Assembly (NCBI GenBank): GCA_041649015.1
Contig: JBAZNU010000002.1
Location: 310,001 to 374,000 of the forward strand
DNA length: 64,000 nt
Direction of reading: 5' to 3'
Origin: Ignavibacteria bacterium
GTDB lineage: Bacteria; Bacteroidota; Ignavibacteria; Tepidaquicellales; Tepidaquicellaceae
The position numbers and the translations under genes were made by a program. Below are positions 9,619 to 17,510 of this stretch, in pieces. The number at the start of each line of letters is the position of its first letter. Within the stretch, counting starts at the first letter, position 1. The notes beneath the pieces are model-generated. The model was not told the DNA's origin, searched no databases, and saw only the letters and a program-made list of their open reading frames with translations.

Positions 9619-10910
9619 TAGTTTACTCCTTTCATTATAGGACTTGTTATTTCACCTGCAACAGCACTTGCTGCAGCTACTGCGGGAGAGCATAAATAAA
9701 CGTCGCCTCTAGGATTACCCATTCTACCTTTAAAGTTTCTGTTTGTAGTTGAAAGAGCTACTTCACCGTCACCAATTGCTCCCTGATGTACACCGAGGCA
9801 GCATCCGCAACCAGGGTTCATAATGATTGCGCCTGAATCAGAGAATATTTCAAGCAAACCTTGTTTCAATGCTTGTTTGTATATTTTCCAAGATGCAGGG
9901 AAGATAAGCATACGAGTATCTTCAGCAACTTTTTTACCTTTAAGAATACTTGCTGCAATTTCCAAGTCATCAATTCTTCCGTTAGTACACGAACCAATGA
10001 CAATCTGATCAACCTTAACACCTTTCACTTGGCTGATTGGTTTAACGTTATCTACCGTATGCGGGCATGCGATCTGAGGTTCAAATTCATTCGCATTTAT
10101 CTCAACAACTTCGCAGTACTTCGCATCGCTATCGGAAAGAACTGGATTAATTGCATCAGTGACTCCTGCTTCTCTGAGGTAACGTTCTGTTTCTGCATCA
10201 CCGGGAACAATTCCAGCTGTAGCACCTGCTTCAACAGACATGTTTGAAAGAACGAGTCTTCCAGACATCGGCATATTTCTGATTGCTTCCCCATGGAATT
10301 CTATTACTTTAAAGTTAGCACCTTGAGCTGACATTTTACCAATTATATATAGTATTAAATCTTTTGGAAAGACATTATCTTTAAATTTACCATTAACGAC
10401 AACTTTGATAGTTTCAGGAACTTCAACGTTAAGTACGGTTCCGAGTGACCAAACGCTTGCCATTTCTGTAGCACCAATACCAAAAGCAAATGCACCAAAT
10501 GCACCATGAGTCGTCGTGTGGCTATCTGTACCAACAACAACATCACCAGGCCTAATATAGCCGTATTCAGCAAGAATCTGGTGACATATACCGCCTTCAT
10601 CAGAGCGAATATCATGAAATTTAGTAATACCGTTAGCTTTAACAAAGTTTCTTATCTTTTTCTGATTTGTAGCAGTTTTAGAGCTTTCTGCAGGAACTCT
10701 GTGGTCGAATATAATCGCTATTTTATTCGGGTCCCATACTTTCGGTTCAAGTCCAGTATCTATGAATACTTCATTGAATTGATTAATTACAAGTGCAGCA
10801 TTTTCATGTGACATTGCAACATTGACTTCGGGTTCTAAAACATCGCCAGGTTTTACAGAATCCTTTTTGGTCGCTTTAGCGAGAATTTTCTCGACTATTG
10901 TCATTCCCAT
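9618..10910 (-). CDS. leuC: 3-isopropylmalate dehydratase (or related hydro-lyase) large subunit
   Basis: Iron-sulfur subunit (430 residues) of an aconitase-family dehydratase. The three 4Fe-4S ligands are visible: C308 in GSCTNGR, and C368 and C371 in NPGCGCCLG. Other family blocks are DHRVPAES, TDSHTTTHGAFGA and NRNFKGRMGNP. The length fits the shorter LeuC/homoaconitase class rather than long LeuC. An AGGAG lies upstream of the ATG. The gene forms a tight pair with leuD. It begins 40 bases after pepF, so read-through from pepF is possible. Substrate identity is inferred from the family only. Confidence 0.87.
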   Translation of the reverse strand: MGMTIVEKILAKATKKDSVKPGDVLEPEVNVAMSHENAALVINQFNEVFIDTGLEPKVWDPNKIAIIFDHRVPAESSKTATNQKKIRNFVKANGITKFHDIRSDEGGICHQILAEYGYIRPGDVVVGTDSHTTTHGAFGAFAFGIGATEMASVWSLGTVLNVEVPETIKVVVNGKFKDNVFPKDLILYIIGKMSAQGANFKVIEFHGEAIRNMPMSGRLVLSNMSVEAGATAGIVPGDAETERYLREAGVTDAINPVLSDSDAKYCEVVEINANEFEPQIACPHTVDNVKPISQVKGVKVDQIVIGSCTNGRIDDLEIAASILKGKKVAEDTRMLIFPASWKIYKQALKQGLLEIFSDSGAIIMNPGCGCCLGVHQGAIGDGEVALSTTNRNFKGRMGNPRGDVYLCSPAVAAASAVAGEITSPIMKGVN

Positions 10911-10950
10911 TTATTTAACTCCTGTTTTTTAATAATGATTTTAATTGAAA

Positions 10951-12897
10951 TTATTTATTGAGACGAGCCATAATTTTTTCCATTTCTGAAACGAGATAAT
11001 CAAATCTTTTAAATGCTTTTTCATAGGGTTCTTTTGTAGTCATATCAACACCGGCTTCCTTAAGAATGTTGATTGAGAAATCTTTTCCGCCTGATTTCAG
11101 CATATTAATGTAAGCATCGCGTTCTTTTTCACCACCATTCAACACCATTTCAGCGAGAGCCATTGAAGATATTATTCCTGTACTATACTGAAACACATAA
11201 AAATTATAGAAGAAATGCGGGATTCGACTCCATTCTCTCTGAATATAATCATCAACCTGTGTAACACCTTTATAGTGTCCATAATATTCACGGGTAAGGC
11301 TTAAATATTTTTCATTCAACCAATCGGCAGTAAGAGTTTTTCCTTCCTCAACTTTCTCGTGCATTGCAAGTTCAAAATCAGCAAATAAGGTTTGTCTGTA
11401 TAATGTACCTCTTACCTGATCCAGATAAGCATCGAGTATAAATAGTTTATACATATCATCAGTTTCATTTTTCAACATATACTCCATAAGCATATTCTCG
11501 TTAAAAGTGGAAGCAATTTCGGCTAGAAAAATGGTGTAATCAGAAGTCACAAAAGGCTGATATTTATTGGATAAATATGAATGCATTGCATGTCCAAGTT
11601 CGTGAGCTACAGTAGAAACTGATTCGTATTCGCCGTTATAGTTCAACTTAACGTATGGATGCACACCATAAACACCTCCTGAATATGCACCGCTTTCTTT
11701 ATTTTTATTGGGATAAATATCCATCCATCTGTTTTTGTAAGCTTCATCGAGAGTTGATTGATACTCGTCGCCCAGCGGTTTCATAGATTCTTTAATAAGA
11801 TTTTCACCATCCTTAAATGTATAAATCTTTTCGACTGATGGGACTGCGGATGCGTAGATATCTTCATATCTATATTTATCGAGCTTAAGAAGTTTCTGCT
11901 TGAGTTTTAAATATCTGTGCAGAGGATCAAGGTTATCCTTAACTGATTTAATAAGGTTTGTGTAAACTTCTCTTGGGATATTATCGTTAAACAATTTTGC
12001 ATCAAGGCAGTTTTCAAATTTCGTAACTTTAGCGTTAAAGAGATGGTTTTTAACTGCACCGTCTTGAAGAATTGAGAACGTATTTTCGAAGTTCTTCATG
12101 TTATTCCAGAATTCTCTCATTACAAGGCTTCTATTAGCAGGGTCTTTGTCACCGCGGAATTTAACATAATTCGCATAATTCAAAGTCACTTTAGTTCCGT
12201 CTGAGAGCTTTACATCGACAGAGGGCAGTTCCATATCATTCAGCATATTAGCAGTTTTGCTCGGGATACCTGAGAATAAGCCAGTCATGGAAACTATTTT
12301 TTGCTGTTCTTCGGGAAGGATGTGATCTTTACTTCTTAAGATATCATAAAGCATAAAACTGTAAGGTTTCAACTTTGGCTCCTGAGAAATATATGTATCA
12401 AGCTTATCTTTACCGAGGGCAATGATATCAGGGTTTATAAATGCTAACTTTGCATAATAGTTTACAAAAATGGATTGAAGTTCGCCTTCCATTTTCTGAA
12501 ATTTTGTATCTCCAATATCAGCAGCACTCTGGTGAGAAGCATAAGCGTATAGAACACCGGATTTCTTATTAATATCAGAGATTAATTCAAGCATGGTAAG
12601 CATGTTTGAAGAAGATTCTGTCCAGTTTTTCTGTAAAGCATCAACCTTTGAAATCATATCGACAGCGGCATCTTTATCAGATTTCCAAGCTTCATCATTT
12701 GTATAAAGGTCTTCGATTTTCCAAGTGAATTCCACGGGAATATCTTTTCTTTCTGTCATAGAATAGTCAGGTATCTTCTTATCGGTCTGACTAAAGATGT
12801 TATTATTAATTGTCATTAATACAATAGTTAAAATTAGAGCAAAGTAAAATGTTTTATTAACCATAAGTTTAAAATTTAAAATTCGAGGATATTGCAA
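10951..12897 (-). CDS. pepF: Oligoendopeptidase F-type peptidase (M3B)
   Basis: Zinc endopeptidase of the M3B family that cuts oligopeptides. The motif HELGH, within VAHELGHAMHSYL, has its first histidine at residue 432 of the longest frame. The protein has an N-terminal signal-like segment (FYFALILTIVLMTI), so it is probably exported to the periplasm, unlike cytoplasmic PepF of Gram-positives. A start at ATG 12864 (Met12) gives a cleaner signal peptide than 12897. Neither start has a Shine-Dalgarno sequence. The length (about 640) is normal. It is divergent from rpsR and upstream of leuCD. Confidence 0.9.
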   Translation of the reverse strand: MQYPRILNFKLMVNKTFYFALILTIVLMTINNNIFSQTDKKIPDYSMTERKDIPVEFTWKIEDLYTNDEAWKSDKDAAVDMISKVDALQKNWTESSSNMLTMLELISDINKKSGVLYAYASHQSAADIGDTKFQKMEGELQSIFVNYYAKLAFINPDIIALGKDKLDTYISQEPKLKPYSFMLYDILRSKDHILPEEQQKIVSMTGLFSGIPSKTANMLNDMELPSVDVKLSDGTKVTLNYANYVKFRGDKDPANRSLVMREFWNNMKNFENTFSILQDGAVKNHLFNAKVTKFENCLDAKLFNDNIPREVYTNLIKSVKDNLDPLHRYLKLKQKLLKLDKYRYEDIYASAVPSVEKIYTFKDGENLIKESMKPLGDEYQSTLDEAYKNRWMDIYPNKNKESGAYSGGVYGVHPYVKLNYNGEYESVSTVAHELGHAMHSYLSNKYQPFVTSDYTIFLAEIASTFNENMLMEYMLKNETDDMYKLFILDAYLDQVRGTLYRQTLFADFELAMHEKVEEGKTLTADWLNEKYLSLTREYYGHYKGVTQVDDYIQREWSRIPHFFYNFYVFQYSTGIISSMALAEMVLNGGEKERDAYINMLKSGGKDFSINILKEAGVDMTTKEPYEKAFKRFDYLVSEMEKIMARLNK

Positions 12898-13036
12898 TAT
12901 AATTCTTTAAAAATTGAATTTATATTGAATAATACTCTATTTTATCAATCAAGAAAAGCTCTAAGACTTATAAAAAAGGTAATTGAAAAAAGGGTATAAA
13001 ATTGGTATATTAAACTTTTATAAACATTATTTATAT

Positions 13037-13324
13037 ATGAAAAAAGTAAAAGCGAAAAGCAATTACAAACTTACTCAACAGCTTGCAGCGAAAAAACAAG
13101 CAGCAGCAAAGAGGAGAGACCCTTTTAAAGAGAGGGGAATCGAAAGTTTTATTGACTTCCGCGATGTCAAGCTGCTGACGAGATTCTTAAATGAACAAGG
13201 TAAGCTGCTTCCTGCGAGAATTACGGGTTCTCCAGCTAAAATGCAGAGAAAGCTAACGACAGCTGTAAAAAGAGCAAGGCATCTCGCTTTTCTTCCATTC
13301 GTCAGCGAAGGAACAAAGTATTAA
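13037..13324 (+). CDS. rpsR: 30S ribosomal protein bS18, isolated copy
   Basis: Small-subunit protein of about 95 residues that binds S6 and 16S rRNA. The conserved core is plain: FRDVKLLTRFLNEQGKLLPARITG, split over residues 40-63, then VKRARHLAFLPFV. The ATG at 13037 (MKKVKAK) is chosen; the TTG at 12983 would add an unsupported 18-residue extension. The cysteine found near the start of most bS18 (as in KFCRF or KYCRF) is replaced: here KRRDPF. The usual neighbours rpsF, ssb and rplI are absent and the gene ends in its own terminator, so it may be a relocated gene or a second, cysteine-free paralogue. Confidence 0.93.
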   Translation: MKKVKAKSNYKLTQQLAAKKQAAAKRRDPFKERGIESFIDFRDVKLLTRFLNEQGKLLPARITGSPAKMQRKLTTAVKRARHLAFLPFVSEGTKY

Positions 13325-13354
13325 GCGGAATTAATAAGATAGAATTATTATTAT

Positions 13355-13386
13355 AACTCCTAAATATCAATATTTAGGAGTTTTTT
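13355..13386 (+). terminator. Intrinsic terminator after rpsR
   Basis: The stem arms AACTCCTAAATAT (13355-13367) and ATATTTAGGAGTT (13370-13382) are perfect reverse complements and run into a T6 tract (13381-13386). It closes the rpsR transcription unit just before the SNase-like gene. Confidence 0.9.
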
Positions 13387-13402
13387 ATTAAACAAAAATG
13401 AT

Positions 13403-14404
13403 ATGAAGATAAAAGGAAGAATATATTTATTAACTGTATTAGTTTTTCTAATTTCAGAGTTTTCATTTGCACAAAAGCAAAACGATTCGATTTATATTAT
13501 TGCTGAGGATGAGATAACAAAGGTTACTGACGGTGATACATTCAGGTTTAAGAACTTAACAAAACCTACACGCCTTCTTTTTATAGATACTGAAGAAACA
13601 TTCAAAGGTAAGGACTCAGATGAAAAGATAAAACAAATTGCAGACAAGTGGCTCGAGCATTATTATGAGCAGAAACAGGAAAAGAAATCAGAATATCCAA
13701 TTAAACTCGAATCTCCATTCGGAATGCAGACGACTGAATGGGCTAAAGAATTTTTTAAAAATGTAACACGAGTTAGGATTGAAAAGGATGACACACTAAG
13801 GGGTGAAGATATGTTCGGAAGGTATCTTGTATATCTGATGGCAGAAAAGAACGGGAAGTATGTTAATTATGCGCTGGAATGCGTCAAGCAGGGGTATAGT
13901 CCATATTTCAACAAATACGGAAACAGCGGCAGATTCCACAGGGAGTTTGTGGAAGCACAGGAATATGCAAAGGCAAACAGACTCGGGATTTGGAATCCAT
14001 CCAGCAAATGCTATCCTGATTATGAAGAACGAATTAAATGGTGGAATGAACGAGCAGAAGAGATTGTGTACTTTTATTCAAATTATGGGAATGATTTGAG
14101 TGTCATTAATCTGCTGAACGGTGATGCTCAAAAGAGGCTGAAGGATGCTGTAGGTAAAGAAGTTACTGTTTTCGGAAACATAGGTGAAGTCAATATTGAT
14201 AGGTTTCCTTACTTACTGAGAAATTCAATCTCAAAGAAAGTTTCGCTTGACATTCTTATAGATTATAAAGATGTAGAAGTGTATAATGCAATAGATGTTA
14301 AGAGAATGGAAAGTAATTATTTCTATTGCACGGGTAGGATTGAAGATAGGGATCGCAGGTATAAAATGTACGTTACAAATAAAGAACAAGTAAGGTTTAA
14401 GTAA
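13403..14404 (+). CDS. Secreted thermonuclease-like (SNase domain) protein
   Basis: Protein of 333 residues with a signal peptide (hydrophobic residues 7-22, cut near SFAQ). Residues about 33-200 match the staphylococcal nuclease fold: VTDGDTFRF, RLLFIDTEET, GEDMFGRYLVYL and GRFHREFVEAQEYAKANRLGIW. This suggests a calcium-dependent nucleic-acid-cleaving enzyme outside the cytoplasm. The remaining C-terminal 120 residues include GKEVTVFGNIGEV and FYCTGRIEDRDRR, which read like a small OB-type beta domain; this part is inference. There is no T9SS sorting domain. The gene is convergent with the phosphatase gene, six bases apart. Confidence 0.85.
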   Translation: MKIKGRIYLLTVLVFLISEFSFAQKQNDSIYIIAEDEITKVTDGDTFRFKNLTKPTRLLFIDTEETFKGKDSDEKIKQIADKWLEHYYEQKQEKKSEYPIKLESPFGMQTTEWAKEFFKNVTRVRIEKDDTLRGEDMFGRYLVYLMAEKNGKYVNYALECVKQGYSPYFNKYGNSGRFHREFVEAQEYAKANRLGIWNPSSKCYPDYEERIKWWNERAEEIVYFYSNYGNDLSVINLLNGDAQKRLKDAVGKEVTVFGNIGEVNIDRFPYLLRNSISKKVSLDILIDYKDVEVYNAIDVKRMESNYFYCTGRIEDRDRRYKMYVTNKEQVRFK

Positions 14405-14410
14405 TAAGAA

Positions 14411-16126
14411 TCAGTTCTTTTTAAGAAATATCATTGTAATGTCGTCGTACTGATTTTCACCATTAGTGAAAAGCTTAATATCGTCAAGAAGTAAATTCTG
14501 TATCTCTTCAGAAGAGTTATTCCTAAATTTCTTTACTACAGAAATTATACGTTCTTCACCATACTCTTCTTTTGCGGTATTTCTTGCTTCCGAAACACCG
14601 TCAGTATAAAGAACCAGAACATCATTTGAATCAATCCTTACATTTTCGAAGGAATAATTCATACCACAATCAACAACTCCCAGCATAAGTCCACCTTTAT
14701 CAAGATTTACAACATTATCATTTTTAATCAGGACCGGAGGATTATGACCTGCGTTTACGTATGTGAATGAACCTGAACTAACATCGAGTATTCCCCAGAA
14801 GAAAGTAATAAACTTTTCAGAATTGGTGTTTGCGAAAATGAGTTCATTTATCTTTTGAGTAGCAAGTTCAAGTTTGAAATCTTCGTCATAGAATTTAAGA
14901 AAAGAATGAACTGCGGATTGAATGTTTGCCATCAGCAATGATGCGGGGGTACCTTTACCTGATACGTCAGCAATCACGAGAATAAACTTATCTTCATCGA
15001 CTTTTATTATATCGTAGTAATCACCGCCAACGTGAAGCGCGGGAATATTGCAGCCTGATACGGTATACCCTTTTATCTGCGGGATTTCTTTCGGGAGCAT
15101 AGCAACCTGTATTTCCCTTGCAACGTTCAACTCACTTTCAATTTTCTGTTTTTTAAGAAACTCATTGAACAGGACAGTATTATCAAGGGAAATAACCGAA
15201 AGGTTTATAAGTGATTCGAGAAACTGTATATCACTTAACACGAAAGGAGATTTATTTAGTTTAGCACCAAGAAGTACAATTGTTTCAACAACATTGTTTG
15301 TTTTAATTGGGATAATAAGCCTAAAGCCTTCTTCAAACAGCCTTCTTTTCATTGGTATATCGCTATTAACTTCAACTATCTCGGGTTCGATAAAGATATC
15401 GAGTTCTTCAAGAAGGACAGTATCAGGATTTACATTAACAGATGACTCAACAATTTTATAACCATAATCTTTATCTTTTGCAATCCACACGTAATCTTTA
15501 ATACCGAAATTACCGAGAAGTGAATATTTAAGAAGTTTTATTATACTGTCCCTGTCCTGAAAATTTGAGTTAAATTCTTTGCTAAGTTCAAACAGTGAGC
15601 GCAGGTGCTGGATTTGTGTGCTCATATTCCTGTTGAGCAGTTTTATTTCTTCAAACCGAATGGAGTTTTCTATAGTAGGGGAAGATAGGTTCAATAATGT
15701 TTGAATAAAAATATTCTCATGTTTAGTCAGTTCTTCATTTGTAAGTTTTTTACCGAGGCATAAAATTCCAAGAAGTTTCTCAATAAAATATATTTTATAG
15801 AAAAACTTAAGTTTGTTGCTGACGAAGAAATCAACATTCGGAACATCTTTAATATCGAATTCGGGATCTTTGGGAATTTCGAACGACAATCTATTACCAA
15901 CAGTGTTTGTACTGATTCCTTTTACTGCTTTGACATAAAACGTTTTATCATCACAATCCGGGGTTTCGCATTTAATTAAAACCGAACCTTTTGTAATCAT
16001 CATTTTTCCCATAATACTCAGAAGAATATTTCCGAGAATAAACTCAAGATTGAGATTAGTGTTTATCAGCTGTGAGAATTCAATCAGCGAATTTAATTCA
16101 AGCTGTTTATTGGTTAAGTTATCCAT
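14411..16126 (-). CDS. GAF-domain SpoIIE/RsbU-type PP2C protein phosphatase
   Basis: Protein of 571 residues. The C-terminal part (about residue 340 on) is a SpoIIE-type PP2C phosphatase: REIQVAMLPKEIP, VGGDYYDI, VIADVSGKGTPASLLM, NAGHNPP and LYTDGVSEA. In partner-switching systems this enzyme dephosphorylates a STAS-domain antagonist. Upstream lie two regions that look like GAF sensor domains (about 10-160 and 185-325) joined by a helical linker. No membrane segment is seen, so it senses in the cytoplasm. It is the last gene of a STAS-HATPase-phosphatase set. The input signal is unknown. Confidence 0.9.
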   Translation of the reverse strand: MDNLTNKQLELNSLIEFSQLINTNLNLEFILGNILLSIMGKMMITKGSVLIKCETPDCDDKTFYVKAVKGISTNTVGNRLSFEIPKDPEFDIKDVPNVDFFVSNKLKFFYKIYFIEKLLGILCLGKKLTNEELTKHENIFIQTLLNLSSPTIENSIRFEEIKLLNRNMSTQIQHLRSLFELSKEFNSNFQDRDSIIKLLKYSLLGNFGIKDYVWIAKDKDYGYKIVESSVNVNPDTVLLEELDIFIEPEIVEVNSDIPMKRRLFEEGFRLIIPIKTNNVVETIVLLGAKLNKSPFVLSDIQFLESLINLSVISLDNTVLFNEFLKKQKIESELNVAREIQVAMLPKEIPQIKGYTVSGCNIPALHVGGDYYDIIKVDEDKFILVIADVSGKGTPASLLMANIQSAVHSFLKFYDEDFKLELATQKINELIFANTNSEKFITFFWGILDVSSGSFTYVNAGHNPPVLIKNDNVVNLDKGGLMLGVVDCGMNYSFENVRIDSNDVLVLYTDGVSEARNTAKEEYGEERIISVVKKFRNNSSEEIQNLLLDDIKLFTNGENQYDDITMIFLKKN

Positions 16127-16180
16127 TGATAGAATATTTCAGTAAATATGAAATAAAGGAATGTAAAAATAAAGGAATTA

Positions 16181-16636
16181 CTAAATCACTTTTACAAGTA
16201 CGAGAGAGTTCAAGTTGGGTTCTTTGTGGTAGAATTCAATTTTGTCCATCGATTTCTTCATTAGTGGTATCCCGAGACCTCCCACTTTATACTTTGCAAA
16301 ATATTCTTTCATATCCGGGTTGATTTTCTTTGTAGGATCAAATGAATCACCTTTGTATATCAGGGTAACAATAAATTGTTTGTCTTTAACATTGGTTTCG
16401 ACATCAATAAAATTGTTCTCATTATATTTATAATTATGTTTGATAATGTTAGTGCAAGCTTCATCGACGGAGACAAGAATCTGGTTGAGAACTTTAGGGT
16501 CAATTTTAAGAGACTCGCCTTTTTTCTCAATAAACTGTCTCACCAGATGAAGGTTCTTAGTTGAACTGGTAATCGTTATTTTATCATTCTTGTCCACAAG
16601 ACTAATCAGCTTGATTAAATTTTGTAACAGCTTCAT
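16181..16636 (-). CDS. RsbW-like anti-sigma/serine kinase-type ATPase with altered G1 box
   Basis: GHKL ATPase of the RsbW/SpoIIAB type, the middle member of a partner-switching trio. The N box is present in SVDEACTNIIKHNY and the lid region ends in GGLGIPLMKKSMD. The G1 region reads IYKGDSFDP, where family members usually have D-x-G before xxFDP; the adenine-contacting aspartate position is tyrosine here. The start is uncertain: ATG 16636 overlaps the STAS gene by 35 bases, while GTG 16597 would follow the STAS stop by four bases. A longer frame to 16705 is unlikely. The expected partner is the adjacent STAS protein. Confidence 0.83.
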   Translation of the reverse strand: MKLLQNLIKLISLVDKNDKITITSSTKNLHLVRQFIEKKGESLKIDPKVLNQILVSVDEACTNIIKHNYKYNENNFIDVETNVKDKQFIVTLIYKGDSFDPTKKINPDMKEYFAKYKVGGLGIPLMKKSMDKIEFYHKEPNLNSLVLVKVI

Positions 16637-16955
16637 TTTCGTTTTTTGTAATGTTGAAAAGCACAGGAAAACCCAGCATATCGAAAATGTTAAAAATCTT
16701 GTCACTCATACTGCAAAGTTTAATATCACCGCCGTTATTTCTCATATTTTCAATGTAAGCCATAAAAACTCCTAATCCCGCACTGCTAATGTACGTAAGA
16801 GCGGAAAAATCAACTACAATTTTAAAGTTTCCGGAAGATAACAGCTCCTCGAACTTTTTTTCCAGTATGTTTGAAGTATGCGCATCAAGAAATCCATTCA
16901 AGGAAATAATTGCAATGTCTTCCTGTTTCTTATCTGTTATTGAAAATTCGTCCAT
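16602..16955 (-). CDS. STAS-domain anti-sigma-factor antagonist
   Basis: Single STAS domain of 117 residues, SpoIIAA/RsbV-like. The phosphorylatable serine lies in TYISSAGLGV (S57/S58). Known family members bind the RsbW-type kinase when unphosphorylated and release its target. It is the first gene of the trio, and its 3' end overlaps or abuts the ATPase gene. No sigma-factor gene is nearby, so the final output of the switch is not visible here. Confidence 0.92.
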   Translation of the reverse strand: MDEFSITDKKQEDIAIISLNGFLDAHTSNILEKKFEELLSSGNFKIVVDFSALTYISSAGLGVFMAYIENMRNNGGDIKLCSMSDKIFNIFDMLGFPVLFNITKNENEAVTKFNQAD

Positions 16956-17075
16956 TATTTGTTTAATTTTTCCAGAAAATTCATAATATAATTATAAAAA
17001 TAAATGACATAATTTATACAGTTTCCTTAATTATTATACTAAAATATCCCCAAATAGTTGCGTTTTCTTTTTTAT

Positions 17076-17411
17076 CTATGAGTTCCGAATGAAATTCTCC
17101 ATGTGTTCAGGGAGTTCCAAAGACAATTCAGCAAATCCTGAATAAACGCCGTTCTCATAAATGGGTGTTTGGTAGATCAACTTTTTAACCCCGTTTTTTT
17201 CGATTGTGTAAACATTTTTCATTTCGTTTTCAAGCATTTTTGCGAGGAGTGATTTGGAGGGTTCGGGATGACAATCGAGGACATTAGTACCAATGAGTTT
17301 CAATCCTCCATCTCTTTCAAAAGTACGCACGGCTTTATCATTCATGTAAGTTATTATGCCTTCTTTTGAGCATAAAGTCACTGCAAAATCTACTTCTTTA
17401 AAAGTATTCAT
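17076..17411 (-). CDS. Small stand-alone PAS-domain protein
   Basis: A protein of 111 residues that is almost entirely one PAS domain: FAVTLCSKEGIITYMN at the start, then GTNVLDCHPEPS, and KNGVKKLIYQTPIYENG. The xxDCHPxxS element is seen in a group of PAS domains in bacterial sensor proteins; a ligand cannot be read from sequence. There is no output domain, so it may act with another protein. It lies 120 bases upstream of the partner-switching genes on the same strand. A functional link to them is only a suggestion. Confidence 0.8.
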   Translation of the reverse strand: MNTFKEVDFAVTLCSKEGIITYMNDKAVRTFERDGGLKLIGTNVLDCHPEPSKSLLAKMLENEMKNVYTIEKNGVKKLIYQTPIYENGVYSGFAELSLELPEHMENFIRNS

Positions 17412-17510
17412 TTGAATTAATTAAGTTGAAATTAAAATTTTATAATAGTTGTTAATGTATATAAATTTATGATATAATTAAGTAATTTAGCAACATTAAG
17501 TTTAATAAAA

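Noticed and set aside
12983..13036. N-terminal extension of rpsR from TTG 12983
   Set aside because: The extra 18 residues do not look like S18 and the ATG at 13037 gives the normal protein.
16637..16705. Extended N-terminus of the RsbW-like protein
   Set aside because: It lies wholly within the STAS coding sequence in another frame and reads as a spurious hydrophobic stretch.
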